From Bacteroidales bacterium H10 (GTDB lineage: Bacteria > Bacteroidota > Bacteroidia > Bacteroidales > Muribaculaceae), in contig DAAV01000015.1 of assembly GCA_001701295.1 (NCBI GenBank), positions 1 through 6,873 of the forward strand: DNA of 6,873 bases, given 5' to 3'. The notes beneath the pieces were generated by a model. That model saw only the letters and a list, made by a program, of their open reading frames with translations, was not told where the DNA came from and did not search any database. A program made the position numbers and the translations under genes. This document shows positions 1-6,873 of the stretch, piece after piece (position 1 is the first letter of the stretch; every line of letters begins with the position of its first letter).

Positions 1-422
1 GAAAGGTCTTTGACCGGAATCGGCGGCAAATTAAGAGTCTGAGCCGTTTTCAGAAGTTCTTTGTTTTCTCCGGTTATGAATATGTTGCCGTCATATGGAA
101 CAACTGCAAATTTTATTTGAGAATCAATCGAATAGGTAATAAGTTTGTCGATATCTTTTTTGTTTATGCAACGTTTGAAAATACAGCTTTTTTTGTCTTG
201 TAGCAGGCACATCGCTCCATTGGCAGTGACATAACCGTCAAATTCTGTATCGTCGAGATTATCAATCCATGAAATATGCCTCCCGGTTGAGATAAATACT
301 TTAATACCTTTCTCGCGGGCTATCCTAATGCAATTTTTCACCTCATCGGGAATATTATGCATACCAAACGGAACCAAAGTCCCGTCGATATCGAAAAATA
401 TAGCTTTGATATTTTTAATCAT
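1..422 (-). CDS. Cof-type HAD-family phosphatase, 3' end outside window
   Basis: The reading frame starts with ATG at 422-420 and stays open to the window edge, giving about 140 residues of the N-terminal part. Visible HAD motifs are motif I, DIDGT at residues 11-15, with nucleophile Asp11 and general acid/base Asp13, and motif II, STGR at 45-48. An ANGA segment at 67-70 is typical of the Cof/IIB subgroup, where the cap domain sits between motifs II and III. By family, these are cytosolic Mg-dependent phosphatases acting on sugar phosphates, nucleotides or cofactors such as FMN and PLP phosphates; the substrate cannot be predicted here. Motifs III and IV lie outside the window. The start overlaps the stop of the upstream AraC gene by four bases (ATGA), so the two are probably co-transcribed and translationally coupled. 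Family assignment is secure; function beyond phosphatase is not. Confidence 0.9.
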   Translation of the reverse strand, partial: MIKNIKAIFFDIDGTLVPFGMHNIPDEVKNCIRIAREKGIKVFISTGRHISWIDNLDDTEFDGYVTANGAMCLLQDKKSCIFKRCINKKDIDKLITYSIDSQIKFAVVPYDGNIFITGENKELLKTAQTLNLPPIPVKDL

Positions 423-1270
423 TTATTTTTGTTTCTTGCAGTCCGCAGTTCCGATGGAGATTTCCCAAAATGCCGTTTGACATATTTGCCAAAGAAAGAA
501 AGGTTCTCAAAGCCTAAACGGTATGCTATCTCCTTTATTGAATAATCCGTGTTGAACAGGTGATACCGTATGTCCTCGACAGTATATTCATCAATCCACT
601 GCCGTGCTGACTTTCCACTGACTTTCGTGCATATGACAGACATATATTTAGCCGACAGGCATAATTTGTCAGCATAAAAGTCGATAGGCCGATGCTTTAT
701 GTCTTCGTTCGACAACATCTGAAGGAAACGGTTGAACTGGAATTGTATCTTGCTTTCGCCCTCCACAGACTGACACTGATCCGATTCCATATTTGACAGC
801 ATTTCAAGCAAAATGGCTTTTATTATTGACCGCACTATCTCTTTATGATAACCCTGCGAGGGATTCATTGTTTTAGACAGGATAAGACGGTAATAGAATT
901 GCATCTGATCCTCCAGATTCTTTACCGTTGACATACGGTAAGCCTTGCATATATATATCATGCGGTTCCATTTGTCAATATGCTCACGCATGAGATCAGA
1001 CACGATTCGGCCAGACAGCCGCAACATCACGATGTCAGCATCCACGCTCACAAGAATGTTGTCAATGAAATTCTGGGGCAACACCGTAAGCCTCTCACCT
1101 TCCTTTATGGTATGGGTGTTGCCGTTTATATCTATCTGTAGTCTGCCTTTGCGACAGGCAAGGAACAGATATGAATCAGACTTTATACCGTTAAATTCCG
1201 ACAGATCATTGATGTCGGTAAGCAGGGCTATATCCCCGTCGGAATAGTGTATTTTGTCCTTGTTGTCCAT
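419..1270 (-). CDS. AraC-family transcriptional regulator, divergent to the efflux operon
   Basis: This is a cytosolic DNA-binding regulator of 283 residues from the ATG at 1270. The frame extends eight codons further to a TTG at 1294, but that codon lies inside a good -7 promoter box, so the ATG is preferred. The N-terminal part, roughly residues 10-90, looks like a cupin-type sensing domain (short strands, with INGNTHTIKEGERL near 48-61). The C-terminal AraC domain covers about 180-280 and has two helix-turn-helix units: one around 195-219 (DFYADKLCLSAKYMSVI) and one around 244-276, ending in the family signature GFENLSFFGKYVKRHFGKSP. This form of the domain is common in Bacteroidales. It is transcribed away from an RND pump operon across a 166-base gap with AraC-like direct repeats, so control of that operon and of itself is a reasonable inference. 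The ligand is unknown. Confidence 0.93.
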   Translation of the reverse strand: MDNKDKIHYSDGDIALLTDINDLSEFNGIKSDSYLFLACRKGRLQIDINGNTHTIKEGERLTVLPQNFIDNILVSVDADIVMLRLSGRIVSDLMREHIDKWNRMIYICKAYRMSTVKNLEDQMQFYYRLILSKTMNPSQGYHKEIVRSIIKAILLEMLSNMESDQCQSVEGESKIQFQFNRFLQMLSNEDIKHRPIDFYADKLCLSAKYMSVICTKVSGKSARQWIDEYTVEDIRYHLFNTDYSIKEIAYRLGFENLSFFGKYVKRHFGKSPSELRTARNKNK

Positions 1271-1291
1271 ATAATGCGATTTTACAGGTTG

Positions 1292-1299
1292 CAAATTTA
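1292..1299 (-). promoter_or_regulatory. Bacteroidetes -7 box for the AraC-family gene
   Basis: On the minus strand the sequence reads TAAATTTG, an exact match to the Bacteroides -7 consensus TAnnTTTG. Transcription would start near 1285, leaving a leader of about 15 bases before the ATG at 1270. The -33 position carries only a poor match (GGTT instead of TTTG). The TTG codon at 1294-1292 overlaps this box, which argues against its use as the translation start. Confidence 0.5.
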
Positions 1300-1303
1300 G
1301 CGT

Positions 1304-1338
1304 TTTTGAGTGTCTTTAACCGCCTTTGGAGTGTCCTT
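1304..1338 (+). promoter_or_regulatory. Candidate AraC-type operator: direct repeat with 21-bp offset
   Basis: Two 14-base segments, 1304-1317 (TTTTGAGTGTCTTT) and 1325-1338 (TTTGGAGTGTCCTT), match at 12 of 14 positions, with the core GAGTGTC identical in both. The offset is exactly 21 bp, two helical turns, the spacing of the classic AraC half-sites bound by a regulator dimer. The proximal copy lies just upstream of the -7 box of the AraC gene, so binding could repress that gene; relative to the pump operon the repeats lie about 100-130 bases before the start codon. Binding by the neighbouring AraC protein is inferred from position and spacing. Confidence 0.5.
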
Positions 1339-1380
1339 TTTTACCATATATACCTAATTGGATTACTGTTTTGTCAATTC

Positions 1381-1388
1381 AGGACACT
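1381..1388 (-). promoter_or_regulatory. Third, inverted copy of the operator half-site
   Basis: AGGACACT on the plus strand is the exact reverse complement of AGTGTCCT at 1330-1337. It lies 43 bases beyond that copy and about 50 bases before the first codon of the adaptor gene. Alone an 8-base match is weak evidence, but its position in the same short gap makes it a plausible additional site, perhaps for looping or for contact with polymerase at the pump promoter. Confidence 0.35.
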
Positions 1389-1436
1389 AATGAATAATGG
1401 AAAATAGAGAATTTTGCGCCCAAAAACAATAATGAC

Positions 1437-2456
1437 ATGAGATGTTCAAACTTTATTTTATGGCTCATACCGGCAGTATTGCTTGGTTCTTGCAGCAATA
1501 AGACAGAAAAGAAAGATGCACCTTCAATAAAAGTCTCAACTGAGATTTTAGCGAAGGATAACGCCTGTTTGACAACGACATTTGTCGGACAGGCCGAAGC
1601 TGCCAGTACCTCGGCAGTAAGTTTTCCGACAGCCGGAACCATATTGAAGGTGACGGTAAATGAAGGGCAGGAAGTCCGCAAGGGTCAGCTTCTGGCAGAA
1701 ATTGATCCATCAACGATGCGGAAAGCTCTCAAGTCGGCAGAAGCAGTATTGGCGCAAGCCCGTGATGCCTACGACCGCATGAAGTTTTTGCACGACACAA
1801 ACAGTCTGCCTGAAATACAATGGGTTGAGGCGCAAAGCAAACTTGCACAGGCCCAGGCAGCGTATGACATCGCAAATAAAAACCTTAACGATTGCCGGCT
1901 TTATTCGCCCGTGAACGGCACGATCGGGCAAAAGATGGTTCAGGCCGGAGAAACTGTAATGCCGGGTCAGCCTATTGTCACGATAGTGGATATAAACACG
2001 GTAAAAGTAAATGTTTCCGTTCCTGAAAAAGAAATAGGCGACATTAAGTCTGACACCCCGTCAACAATAACCGTAGATGCACTCGGCAAAAGAAAATTTC
2101 TTGGCGGTCGGATAGCTAAGAACGTGCAAAGCGATTTAATGACACACACTTACAGCGTCAGTATTGAGGTTGACAATCCCTCTCATAAAATTTTGCCCGG
2201 AATGTTATGCGAAGTGATATTCCAGAATAATTGTCCGAATGTCTTGACAGTGCCGGTGACAGCAATTATGAAAGGTGCCGGTGAGACATTGTATGTCTGG
2301 ATAAAAAAGGATGGCGTTGCCAAAAGATTCGATGTCAATACCGGGAGGACGCACGGTTCGAGAATAGAAATAATATCCGGCATCAACGAGAATGACTCCT
2401 TGATAGTCCGCGGTATGCAAAAACTAAGCGAGGGAAGCAAAGTCATCACATTATGA
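1437..2456 (+). CDS. RND efflux periplasmic adaptor (membrane fusion protein), lipoprotein
   Basis: This 339-residue protein bridges the inner-membrane transporter and the outer-membrane channel in the periplasm. The N-terminus has a hydrophobic signal segment and a lipobox, LLGSC, with the lipidated cysteine at 19. The MFP/HlyD layout is clear: first lipoyl half at about 62-90 (PTAGTILKVTVNEGQEVRKG), an alpha-helical hairpin at about 91-151 rich in Ala and Gln, second lipoyl half at about 152-185 (SPVNGTIGQKMVQAGETVMP), a beta-barrel domain at about 190-262, and a membrane-proximal domain to the end. The hairpin is short, as is common in Bacteroidetes adaptors. It is the first gene of a three-gene operon, and its TGA overlaps the ATG of the transporter gene. 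ATG at 1437 is the only start that keeps a proper lipoprotein signal. The class is certain; the substrate is unknown. Confidence 0.95.
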   Translation: MRCSNFILWLIPAVLLGSCSNKTEKKDAPSIKVSTEILAKDNACLTTTFVGQAEAASTSAVSFPTAGTILKVTVNEGQEVRKGQLLAEIDPSTMRKALKSAEAVLAQARDAYDRMKFLHDTNSLPEIQWVEAQSKLAQAQAAYDIANKNLNDCRLYSPVNGTIGQKMVQAGETVMPGQPIVTIVDINTVKVNVSVPEKEIGDIKSDTPSTITVDALGKRKFLGGRIAKNVQSDLMTHTYSVSIEVDNPSHKILPGMLCEVIFQNNCPNVLTVPVTAIMKGAGETLYVWIKKDGVAKRFDVNTGRTHGSRIEIISGINENDSLIVRGMQKLSEGSKVITL

Positions 2457-5400
2457 AGAAAGAAAAGAACAGCAGATGGGTGGCATGGCTGATGCACAAC
2501 TATCGCATCACACTCTTGATTGTCGGTCTTATGGCAATTCTGGGTATTTATGGGCTGGACAAAATGCCCAAAGCGGAATTTCCCGATTTTACTCTGCGGA
2601 CAGGGGTTGTTGTAGGGATATATCCCGGTGCTACAAGCGAGGAAGTGGAGGAACAATTGGTAAAGCCTCTTGAAAGATATTTGTTCACATTCAAGGAGGT
2701 CAACAGGGCTAAGACCGTCAGCACCAGCCAGAACGGGCTTTGCAGCGTAATGGTTGAACTGAATGACGATGTATCCAACAAGGATGAGGTGTGGAGCAAG
2801 ATAAAGCACGGACTCAACAGTTTCAAATCATCATTGCCCAAAGGAGTGGTGGATGTGGTTGTAAATGATGAGTTCGGAGATACTTCGGCATTGCTGGTCG
2901 CGGTGGAAAGCGACAGCCGGAGCTATCGGGAGCTTGACAAATACTGTGAACTTATCGGCGACAGGTTGAGACAACTACCGTCGGTCTCCAACGTGCGGGT
3001 TTTGGGCAATCTAAAAGAACAGATTGTGATAAACGTGGATTACAACCGTCTTTCAGAATACGGGATTAGCCCGCAGGTAATTATAGATGTGTTGTCAGGA
3101 CAGGGAATCACGACTGTCAGCGGCAGTCTTGGAGGTTGGAGCAACGATACCCCTATCCATGTAAGCCCATCATTAAAAGGCGAAGATGAAATAGCGGATC
3201 AGATAATATACAGCGATGGCGGCAATCATGTGGTCAGAATAAGGGATATCGCATCTGTGACCCGTGGATATGACCAGACTGGAGGCTATATAGAATACAA
3301 TGGCAACCGCTGTGTCATAATCTCGATGGAGATGCTTGCGGGAAACAATATCGTGCAATATGGCAAAGATGTTGAAAAGATGCTTGCTGAAATAAAGGCG
3401 TCATCATTGCCGGAAGATGTGGTTATTGACTGCATAAGCGATCAGGCCGGAGTTGTAAACGCCAGTGTCAATTCTTTTCTCCGCGACCTGTTCATATCAA
3501 TGGCTGTAATCATTCTGATGATGATGATTCTGTTTCCGATAAGCTCCGCACTTGTAGCCTCCACAGCCATTCCGGTGACTACATTCATATCATTGGGCAT
3601 CATGTATCTTGTGGGCATACCGTTGAATACCATAACGCTTGCCGCGATGATTGTAGTGCTTGGCATGGTGGTGGACGACTCGGTCATTGTAATTGACGGT
3701 TACCTTGAATACCTCAATAAAGGTTACAGCCGTTGGCACGCAGCCTGTAAAAGCGTGTCGGAGTATTTTCTTGCCATGCTTCTTGCCACAGCCTGCATCA
3801 GTGCTATTTTCTTCCCGCTTCTGATTACCTGCACCGGCCAGAAAGGAGATTTTCTGCATGACTTCCCGATTACGATAGCAATAAACCTGATGACCTCACT
3901 CTTTGTCGCTATGGTTGTCGTGCCTATTCTCGCGGTTATTCTAATTAAGAAAAAGAACCGCAAGGAGGGAAAGAAAACAATCACAGACTATGTTCAGCAG
4001 GCATATGACAGACTTCTTGAATGGGTATTCGCCCATGCGTGGCTGACGCTCGGAATTGCAGCCGCCCTGATGCTGTCGACGCTTTTCTTCGCCGGAGGAA
4101 TAAAGAAGAGAATGATGTCTTGTTCGGAACGGGACCAGTTTGCAGTCGAAATATATCTGCCTAAAGGAACCGGGCTGGCGGAAACAGTGGCTGTGACTGA
4201 TTCCGTTTATAATGTATTGAGCAAAGATGAGAGGGTCAAGGCAATAACATCGTTCAAAGGGTGTGCGTCCCCTCGTTTTCAAGCCTCCTATACTCCGAAA
4301 CAGGGTGGAAAGAATTTCGCGCAGTTTATTGTAAACACTACATCCAATGATGCAACAGTTGAACTTGTGGATGAATACACTGAAAAACTGTCGGAGGCTT
4401 TCCCAAATGCTTTTGTTAAGTTCAAACAGCTTGATTCGCAAGTGTTTCAAGCATTGGAATTCCGTTTTTACGGTGATAATCCTGATTCCCTGCACTATGC
4501 CGCAGACCATCTGATGCAGTATATGCGTCAGAACCCTGATTTACTTTGGGTACGCACCGACTTTGAGCAGCCTGAACCGGTTGTGGAGGTAACGCTTGAT
4601 GAAAAAGCGGCATCCCGTCTGGGATTGAACCGTCAGACCACATCGCTGCAACTTATGTCGCATACAAATGACCGTTTTGTGACCACAATTTGGGAGGACG
4701 ATTATGGATTGCCGGTGGTTCTCAAGGACAATAGCTGGGGCAATGCCGATTTTGACAAATTCGACAATTTGCCTGTCCAGCCGATGACCTCGGCGAAGAC
4801 AGTACCTTTAAGGCAAATTGCTCAGGTTTCCCAAAAATGGAGCGAATCGAAAATAGTCCACCGTAATGGTGTGAGATGCCTGACAGTAACGGCTGAACTG
4901 CCACGCACAATGATGGCAGAAGAAATCGTGCCTGATTTGCAAAAATATGTCAGTGAGAACATACGTCTGCCGCAAGGTGTGACTACCGAAATCGGCGGAG
5001 AGATTGAAAATGATAATGAAAGCCTGCCACAGCTCGGTGCCGGGCTTGGTATAGCCATGATTATTATCTTCTTCTTTTTGCTGTTCAATTTCAAGAGTTA
5101 CGCGCTGACTCTGGTATGTATGTTTGCCGTACTTTTATTTGTGCCGGGTGCCATGTTCGGTCTGTTCTCAACCCAGACAACAATGGGATTGACAACAATA
5201 TTCGGCTTTATTACTCTAATGGGGCTTATCATGCGCAATGAAATCCTGATATTTGAACACGCTGAAGATGGATTGAAAAATGGCAAGACTCCACGCGAGG
5301 CGGCATTGGAAGCCGGCAAGCGGAGAATGGTGCCGATTTTCCTTACAACGGTAACTACCGCGGTTGGTGTTGTGCCGATGATAATCTCCGGCTCAGCCAT

Positions 5401-5506
5401 GTGGAAGCCCGTCGGAATCACTATCCTTTTCGGAGGAATCGGCGCGCTGATACTTGTTGTAACCGTCCTTCCGGTAATTTATTGGAAAATACATAGACAG
5501 AAATGA
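2453..5506 (+). CDS. RND (AcrB-like, HAE1-type) efflux transporter, inner-membrane subunit
   Basis: This 1017-residue protein is a proton-driven exporter, close to the usual 1020-1050 residues. It shows the RND plan: TM1 near 18-35, a first large periplasmic domain, TM2-TM6 between about 346 and 498, TM7 near 529-547, a second periplasmic domain, and TM8-TM12 between about 864 and 1011. TM4 carries the proton-relay acidic pair Asp408-Asp409 (GMVVDDSVIVID), matching AcrB Asp407-Asp408. In TM10, where AcrB has Lys940, the aligned residue is Arg928 (GLIMRNEILI). The GCASPRF motif at 603-609 and the EAGKRRMVPIFLTT segment near 953-966 are family-like. The start overlaps the adaptor stop, and its own stop overlaps the channel gene start, both as ATGA. 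Drugs, bile salts, fatty acids or other hydrophobic compounds are typical substrates of the family; none is indicated specifically. Confidence 0.96.
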   Translation: MKKEKNSRWVAWLMHNYRITLLIVGLMAILGIYGLDKMPKAEFPDFTLRTGVVVGIYPGATSEEVEEQLVKPLERYLFTFKEVNRAKTVSTSQNGLCSVMVELNDDVSNKDEVWSKIKHGLNSFKSSLPKGVVDVVVNDEFGDTSALLVAVESDSRSYRELDKYCELIGDRLRQLPSVSNVRVLGNLKEQIVINVDYNRLSEYGISPQVIIDVLSGQGITTVSGSLGGWSNDTPIHVSPSLKGEDEIADQIIYSDGGNHVVRIRDIASVTRGYDQTGGYIEYNGNRCVIISMEMLAGNNIVQYGKDVEKMLAEIKASSLPEDVVIDCISDQAGVVNASVNSFLRDLFISMAVIILMMMILFPISSALVASTAIPVTTFISLGIMYLVGIPLNTITLAAMIVVLGMVVDDSVIVIDGYLEYLNKGYSRWHAACKSVSEYFLAMLLATACISAIFFPLLITCTGQKGDFLHDFPITIAINLMTSLFVAMVVVPILAVILIKKKNRKEGKKTITDYVQQAYDRLLEWVFAHAWLTLGIAAALMLSTLFFAGGIKKRMMSCSERDQFAVEIYLPKGTGLAETVAVTDSVYNVLSKDERVKAITSFKGCASPRFQASYTPKQGGKNFAQFIVNTTSNDATVELVDEYTEKLSEAFPNAFVKFKQLDSQVFQALEFRFYGDNPDSLHYAADHLMQYMRQNPDLLWVRTDFEQPEPVVEVTLDEKAASRLGLNRQTTSLQLMSHTNDRFVTTIWEDDYGLPVVLKDNSWGNADFDKFDNLPVQPMTSAKTVPLRQIAQVSQKWSESKIVHRNGVRCLTVTAELPRTMMAEEIVPDLQKYVSENIRLPQGVTTEIGGEIENDNESLPQLGAGLGIAMIIIFFFLLFNFKSYALTLVCMFAVLLFVPGAMFGLFSTQTTMGLTTIFGFITLMGLIMRNEILIFEHAEDGLKNGKTPREAALEAGKRRMVPIFLTTVTTAVGVVPMIISGSAMWKPVGITILFGGIGALILVVTVLPVIYWKIHRQK

Positions 5507-6759
5507 AAAAATTACTTTTAATAATATCACTGGTGCTGGCAGTAACGGCATCGGCACAAAAGAGATATAATCTTGGCGAATGTCGCGACATGGCATTGGC
5601 TCACAATGCCCGTATAAAAATGGCAAATAACGATGTCTTGTCTGCCATGCAGGGAAAGAAAGAGGCACTTGCCAATTTCTTTCCTTCATTGTCGGTCGGA
5701 GGCGGTGGAATGAAAGCCAGCGATTACATGATAAAAATGGATATGGGGCCTCAGTCTATGGAGATGCTTGACGGTGGGTGGTATGCGAATGCGATGGCTT
5801 CATTACCTATATATGCCGGAGGAAGGATATTCAATGGCTACAAGATGGCTAAACTCGGAGTTGAGATCAGTGAAATACAGCGTATCCAGACCGCCAATGA
5901 AGTCAGACTGACCGTTGACCAATATTATTGGCAGATTGTGGCTCTGACGGAAAAAGTGCATACTCTTGAAAGTGCCCGTTGCCTTCTTGATACTATACAA
6001 CGCGAAGTCGCCAATGCCGTGAAAGCAGGCATTACAAAGCCGAATGATTTATTACAGGTTAATCTTCGCCTTAATGATAATAGAAGCGCATATATTGATG
6101 TGGAAAACAATATTGGTGTTCTGAAAATGCTTCTGGCGCAATGTATGGGTTTGGATACGGATTCTTTGGAACTGGCAATCGACATGGAACATCCTCTTGA
6201 ATCGCCGGAATCTCTTTTTGTCAATCACGGTGATGCGGTTTTGGCTACGACAGAATACAGACTGCTTGACAAAAGCGTTGAGGCTGCACGCTTGCAGAAG
6301 AAAATAACGCTCGGAGAATTTTTGCCTACTGTGTCCATAAGTGGCGGATATATGTTCCAGAATTTCATGGGCCCGTCGCAAAATTCACTCATGGGTCTTG
6401 TAACGGTTTCAATCCCTATTTCATGGAAAGCTCCACATTCGATGAAAAAACAGAAACTTGCCTGTGAAAATGCCATAACGCAACTCAACGACGGGCAGGA
6501 ACAGTTGGTAATCAGGATGCGTAAATCTCAAAATGATCTATGCAATGCCTACCAACAGGCTATACTTGCAAAGAAATCAATTGAACAGGCAGCCGAGAAT
6601 CTCCGTCTTAATGAAAACTACTACAAAGCGGGCATTTCCACTATGAGTGATTTGCTCGAAGCCCAGACACTTTTTCAACAGAGTAAAGACCGATATTCTG
6701 AGGCATATTCCACTTATGAAATAAAAAAGACAGAATATCTTATATCAACAGGAAGGTAA
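5503..6759 (+). CDS. TolC-family outer-membrane efflux channel
   Basis: This 418-residue protein forms the trimeric exit duct of the pump. A signal peptide is evident, with likely cleavage after Ala18 (TASA then Gln19). Two structural repeats typical of the OEP/TolC family are visible. FFPSL at 59-63 and FLPTV at 273-277 begin the paired beta segments; barrel-like strands lie near 91-108 and 295-308; the paired motifs AGITKPNDLLQVN at 175-187 and AGISTMSDLLEAQ at 376-388 end the long helical segments. No lipobox is present, unlike many Gram-negative OMFs such as OprM. The ATG overlaps the stop of the transporter gene by four bases, so the whole pump is probably made from one message. The family is certain. 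Confidence 0.95.
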   Translation: MKKLLLIISLVLAVTASAQKRYNLGECRDMALAHNARIKMANNDVLSAMQGKKEALANFFPSLSVGGGGMKASDYMIKMDMGPQSMEMLDGGWYANAMASLPIYAGGRIFNGYKMAKLGVEISEIQRIQTANEVRLTVDQYYWQIVALTEKVHTLESARCLLDTIQREVANAVKAGITKPNDLLQVNLRLNDNRSAYIDVENNIGVLKMLLAQCMGLDTDSLELAIDMEHPLESPESLFVNHGDAVLATTEYRLLDKSVEAARLQKKITLGEFLPTVSISGGYMFQNFMGPSQNSLMGLVTVSIPISWKAPHSMKKQKLACENAITQLNDGQEQLVIRMRKSQNDLCNAYQQAILAKKSIEQAAENLRLNENYYKAGISTMSDLLEAQTLFQQSKDRYSEAYSTYEIKKTEYLISTGR

Positions 6760-6781
6760 TTGGCGTAAAAACTCATGTAGG

Positions 6782-6805
6782 CAAAGGCAGGGAAACCTGC
6801 CTTTG
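6782..6805 (+). terminator. Strong hairpin after the efflux operon, probable terminator
   Basis: A perfect 10-bp stem pairs 6782-6791 (CAAAGGCAGG) with 6796-6805 (CCTGCCTTTG) around a GAAA tetraloop, beginning 22 bases after the channel stop codon. No long U tract follows, so it is not a textbook intrinsic terminator; termination, partial read-through or protection of the 3' end of the mRNA are all possible. It sits between the pump operon and the next gene, which suggests it separates the two transcripts. Confidence 0.6.
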
Positions 6806-6830
6806 TCGTAGATAAGCAATATTTATAAAC

Positions 6831-6873
6831 ATGAACAAGATCCTTATTGTAGATGCCTCCGAATCCGACCGTC
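6831..6873 (+). CDS. Start of a response-regulator-like protein, truncated by window edge
   Basis: Only 14 codons are visible, reading MNKILIVDASESDR. The pattern of a hydrophobic strand followed by an acidic residue (KILIVD) is the first beta strand and acidic pocket of a CheY-like receiver domain. Most receivers have two acidic residues in a row here; this one has Asp8 followed by Ala9. It begins 71 bases after the channel stop codon, beyond the hairpin, so it may be a separate unit. No clear Shine-Dalgarno sequence is present. The output domain and any link to the pump cannot be seen. Confidence 0.6.
   Translation, partial: MNKILIVDASESDR

Larger units (their letters stand above)
1271..1436. 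promoter_or_regulatory. Divergent regulatory region between araC-type gene and efflux operon
   Basis: This 166-base AT-rich gap must hold the promoters of both divergent transcripts. It contains an exact TAnnTTTG box reading toward the AraC gene, two direct repeats and one inverted half-site, listed separately. Toward the pump operon only a weak -7 candidate is visible, GAATTTTG at 1409-1416, with five of six consensus positions and no matching TTTG-type -33 element. A promoter lacking good core elements would fit one that needs an activator, but this is inference. No Shine-Dalgarno sequence precedes either start, which is usual for Bacteroidetes. Confidence 0.75.

Noticed and set aside
357..545. 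A 62-codon plus-strand frame across the phosphatase/AraC junction
   Set aside because: It lies antisense to two genes with clear family motifs and shows no recognisable domain of its own.
1409..1416. GAATTTTG as the -7 box of the pump operon
   Set aside because: One conserved position is wrong and no -33 element lies at the right distance, so it is noted in the regulatory region but not called as a promoter.
1271..1436. Possible riboswitch or small RNA in the divergent gap
   Set aside because: No sizeable stem or conserved aptamer-like pattern is visible; the repeats fit protein binding better.
2183..2809. A 208-codon minus-strand frame across the adaptor/transporter junction
   Set aside because: It is antisense to two well-supported genes, has no domain features, and is explained by the codon pattern of the real genes.
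3941..4510. A 189-codon minus-strand frame inside the transporter gene
   Set aside because: It is fully antisense to conserved RND sequence and its translation is rich in Cys, Arg and Ser with no domain, as shadows usually are.
1..6873. Insertion sequence, CRISPR array, tRNA or attachment site
   Set aside because: No transposase frame, spaced repeat array, tRNA-like sequence or terminal inverted repeats were seen; the window is almost fully occupied by intact genes.

Overview
The window looks like chromosomal DNA of a Bacteroidales bacterium (Bacteroides, Muribaculaceae or a relative). The signs are moderate GC, no clear Shine-Dalgarno sequences before the starts, an exact Bacteroidetes-type -7 box (TAnnTTTG), a TolC-type signal peptide ending in Ala-Gln, and the Bacteroidales style of AraC C-terminal domain. 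The genus cannot be fixed from the sequence alone.

Layout: on the minus strand, from about 1270 down to 1, lie an AraC-family regulator (419-1270) and a Cof-type HAD phosphatase (1-422, 3' end outside the window). They are joined by a 4-base ATGA overlap. A 166-base divergent regulatory region (1271-1436) separates them from a plus-strand operon encoding a complete tripartite RND efflux pump: a lipoprotein periplasmic adaptor (1437-2456), an AcrB-like inner-membrane transporter (2453-5506) and a TolC-like outer-membrane channel (5503-6759). Both pump junctions are also ATGA overlaps, so the three subunits are probably translationally coupled. A 10-bp GAAA-capped hairpin follows the last gene, and a response-regulator-like gene begins at 6831 and runs off the window.

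How it works together: the pump genes encode all three parts of a proton-driven exporter, and the divergently transcribed AraC regulator is the obvious candidate controller. The divergent region holds a 12/14-matching direct repeat (GAGTGTC core) at a 21-bp offset, the spacing seen in classical AraC-type operators, plus an inverted copy of the same half-site (AGGACACT) nearer the pump genes. The substrate of the pump cannot be read from the sequence.

Novelty: this is a recognisable regulator plus efflux-pump locus and not an evident new system. The points most worth a second look are the undescribed operator layout, the co-translated phosphatase behind the regulator, the Lys-to-Arg change in the proton relay of the transporter, and the odd phosphoacceptor-pocket start of the downstream response regulator.
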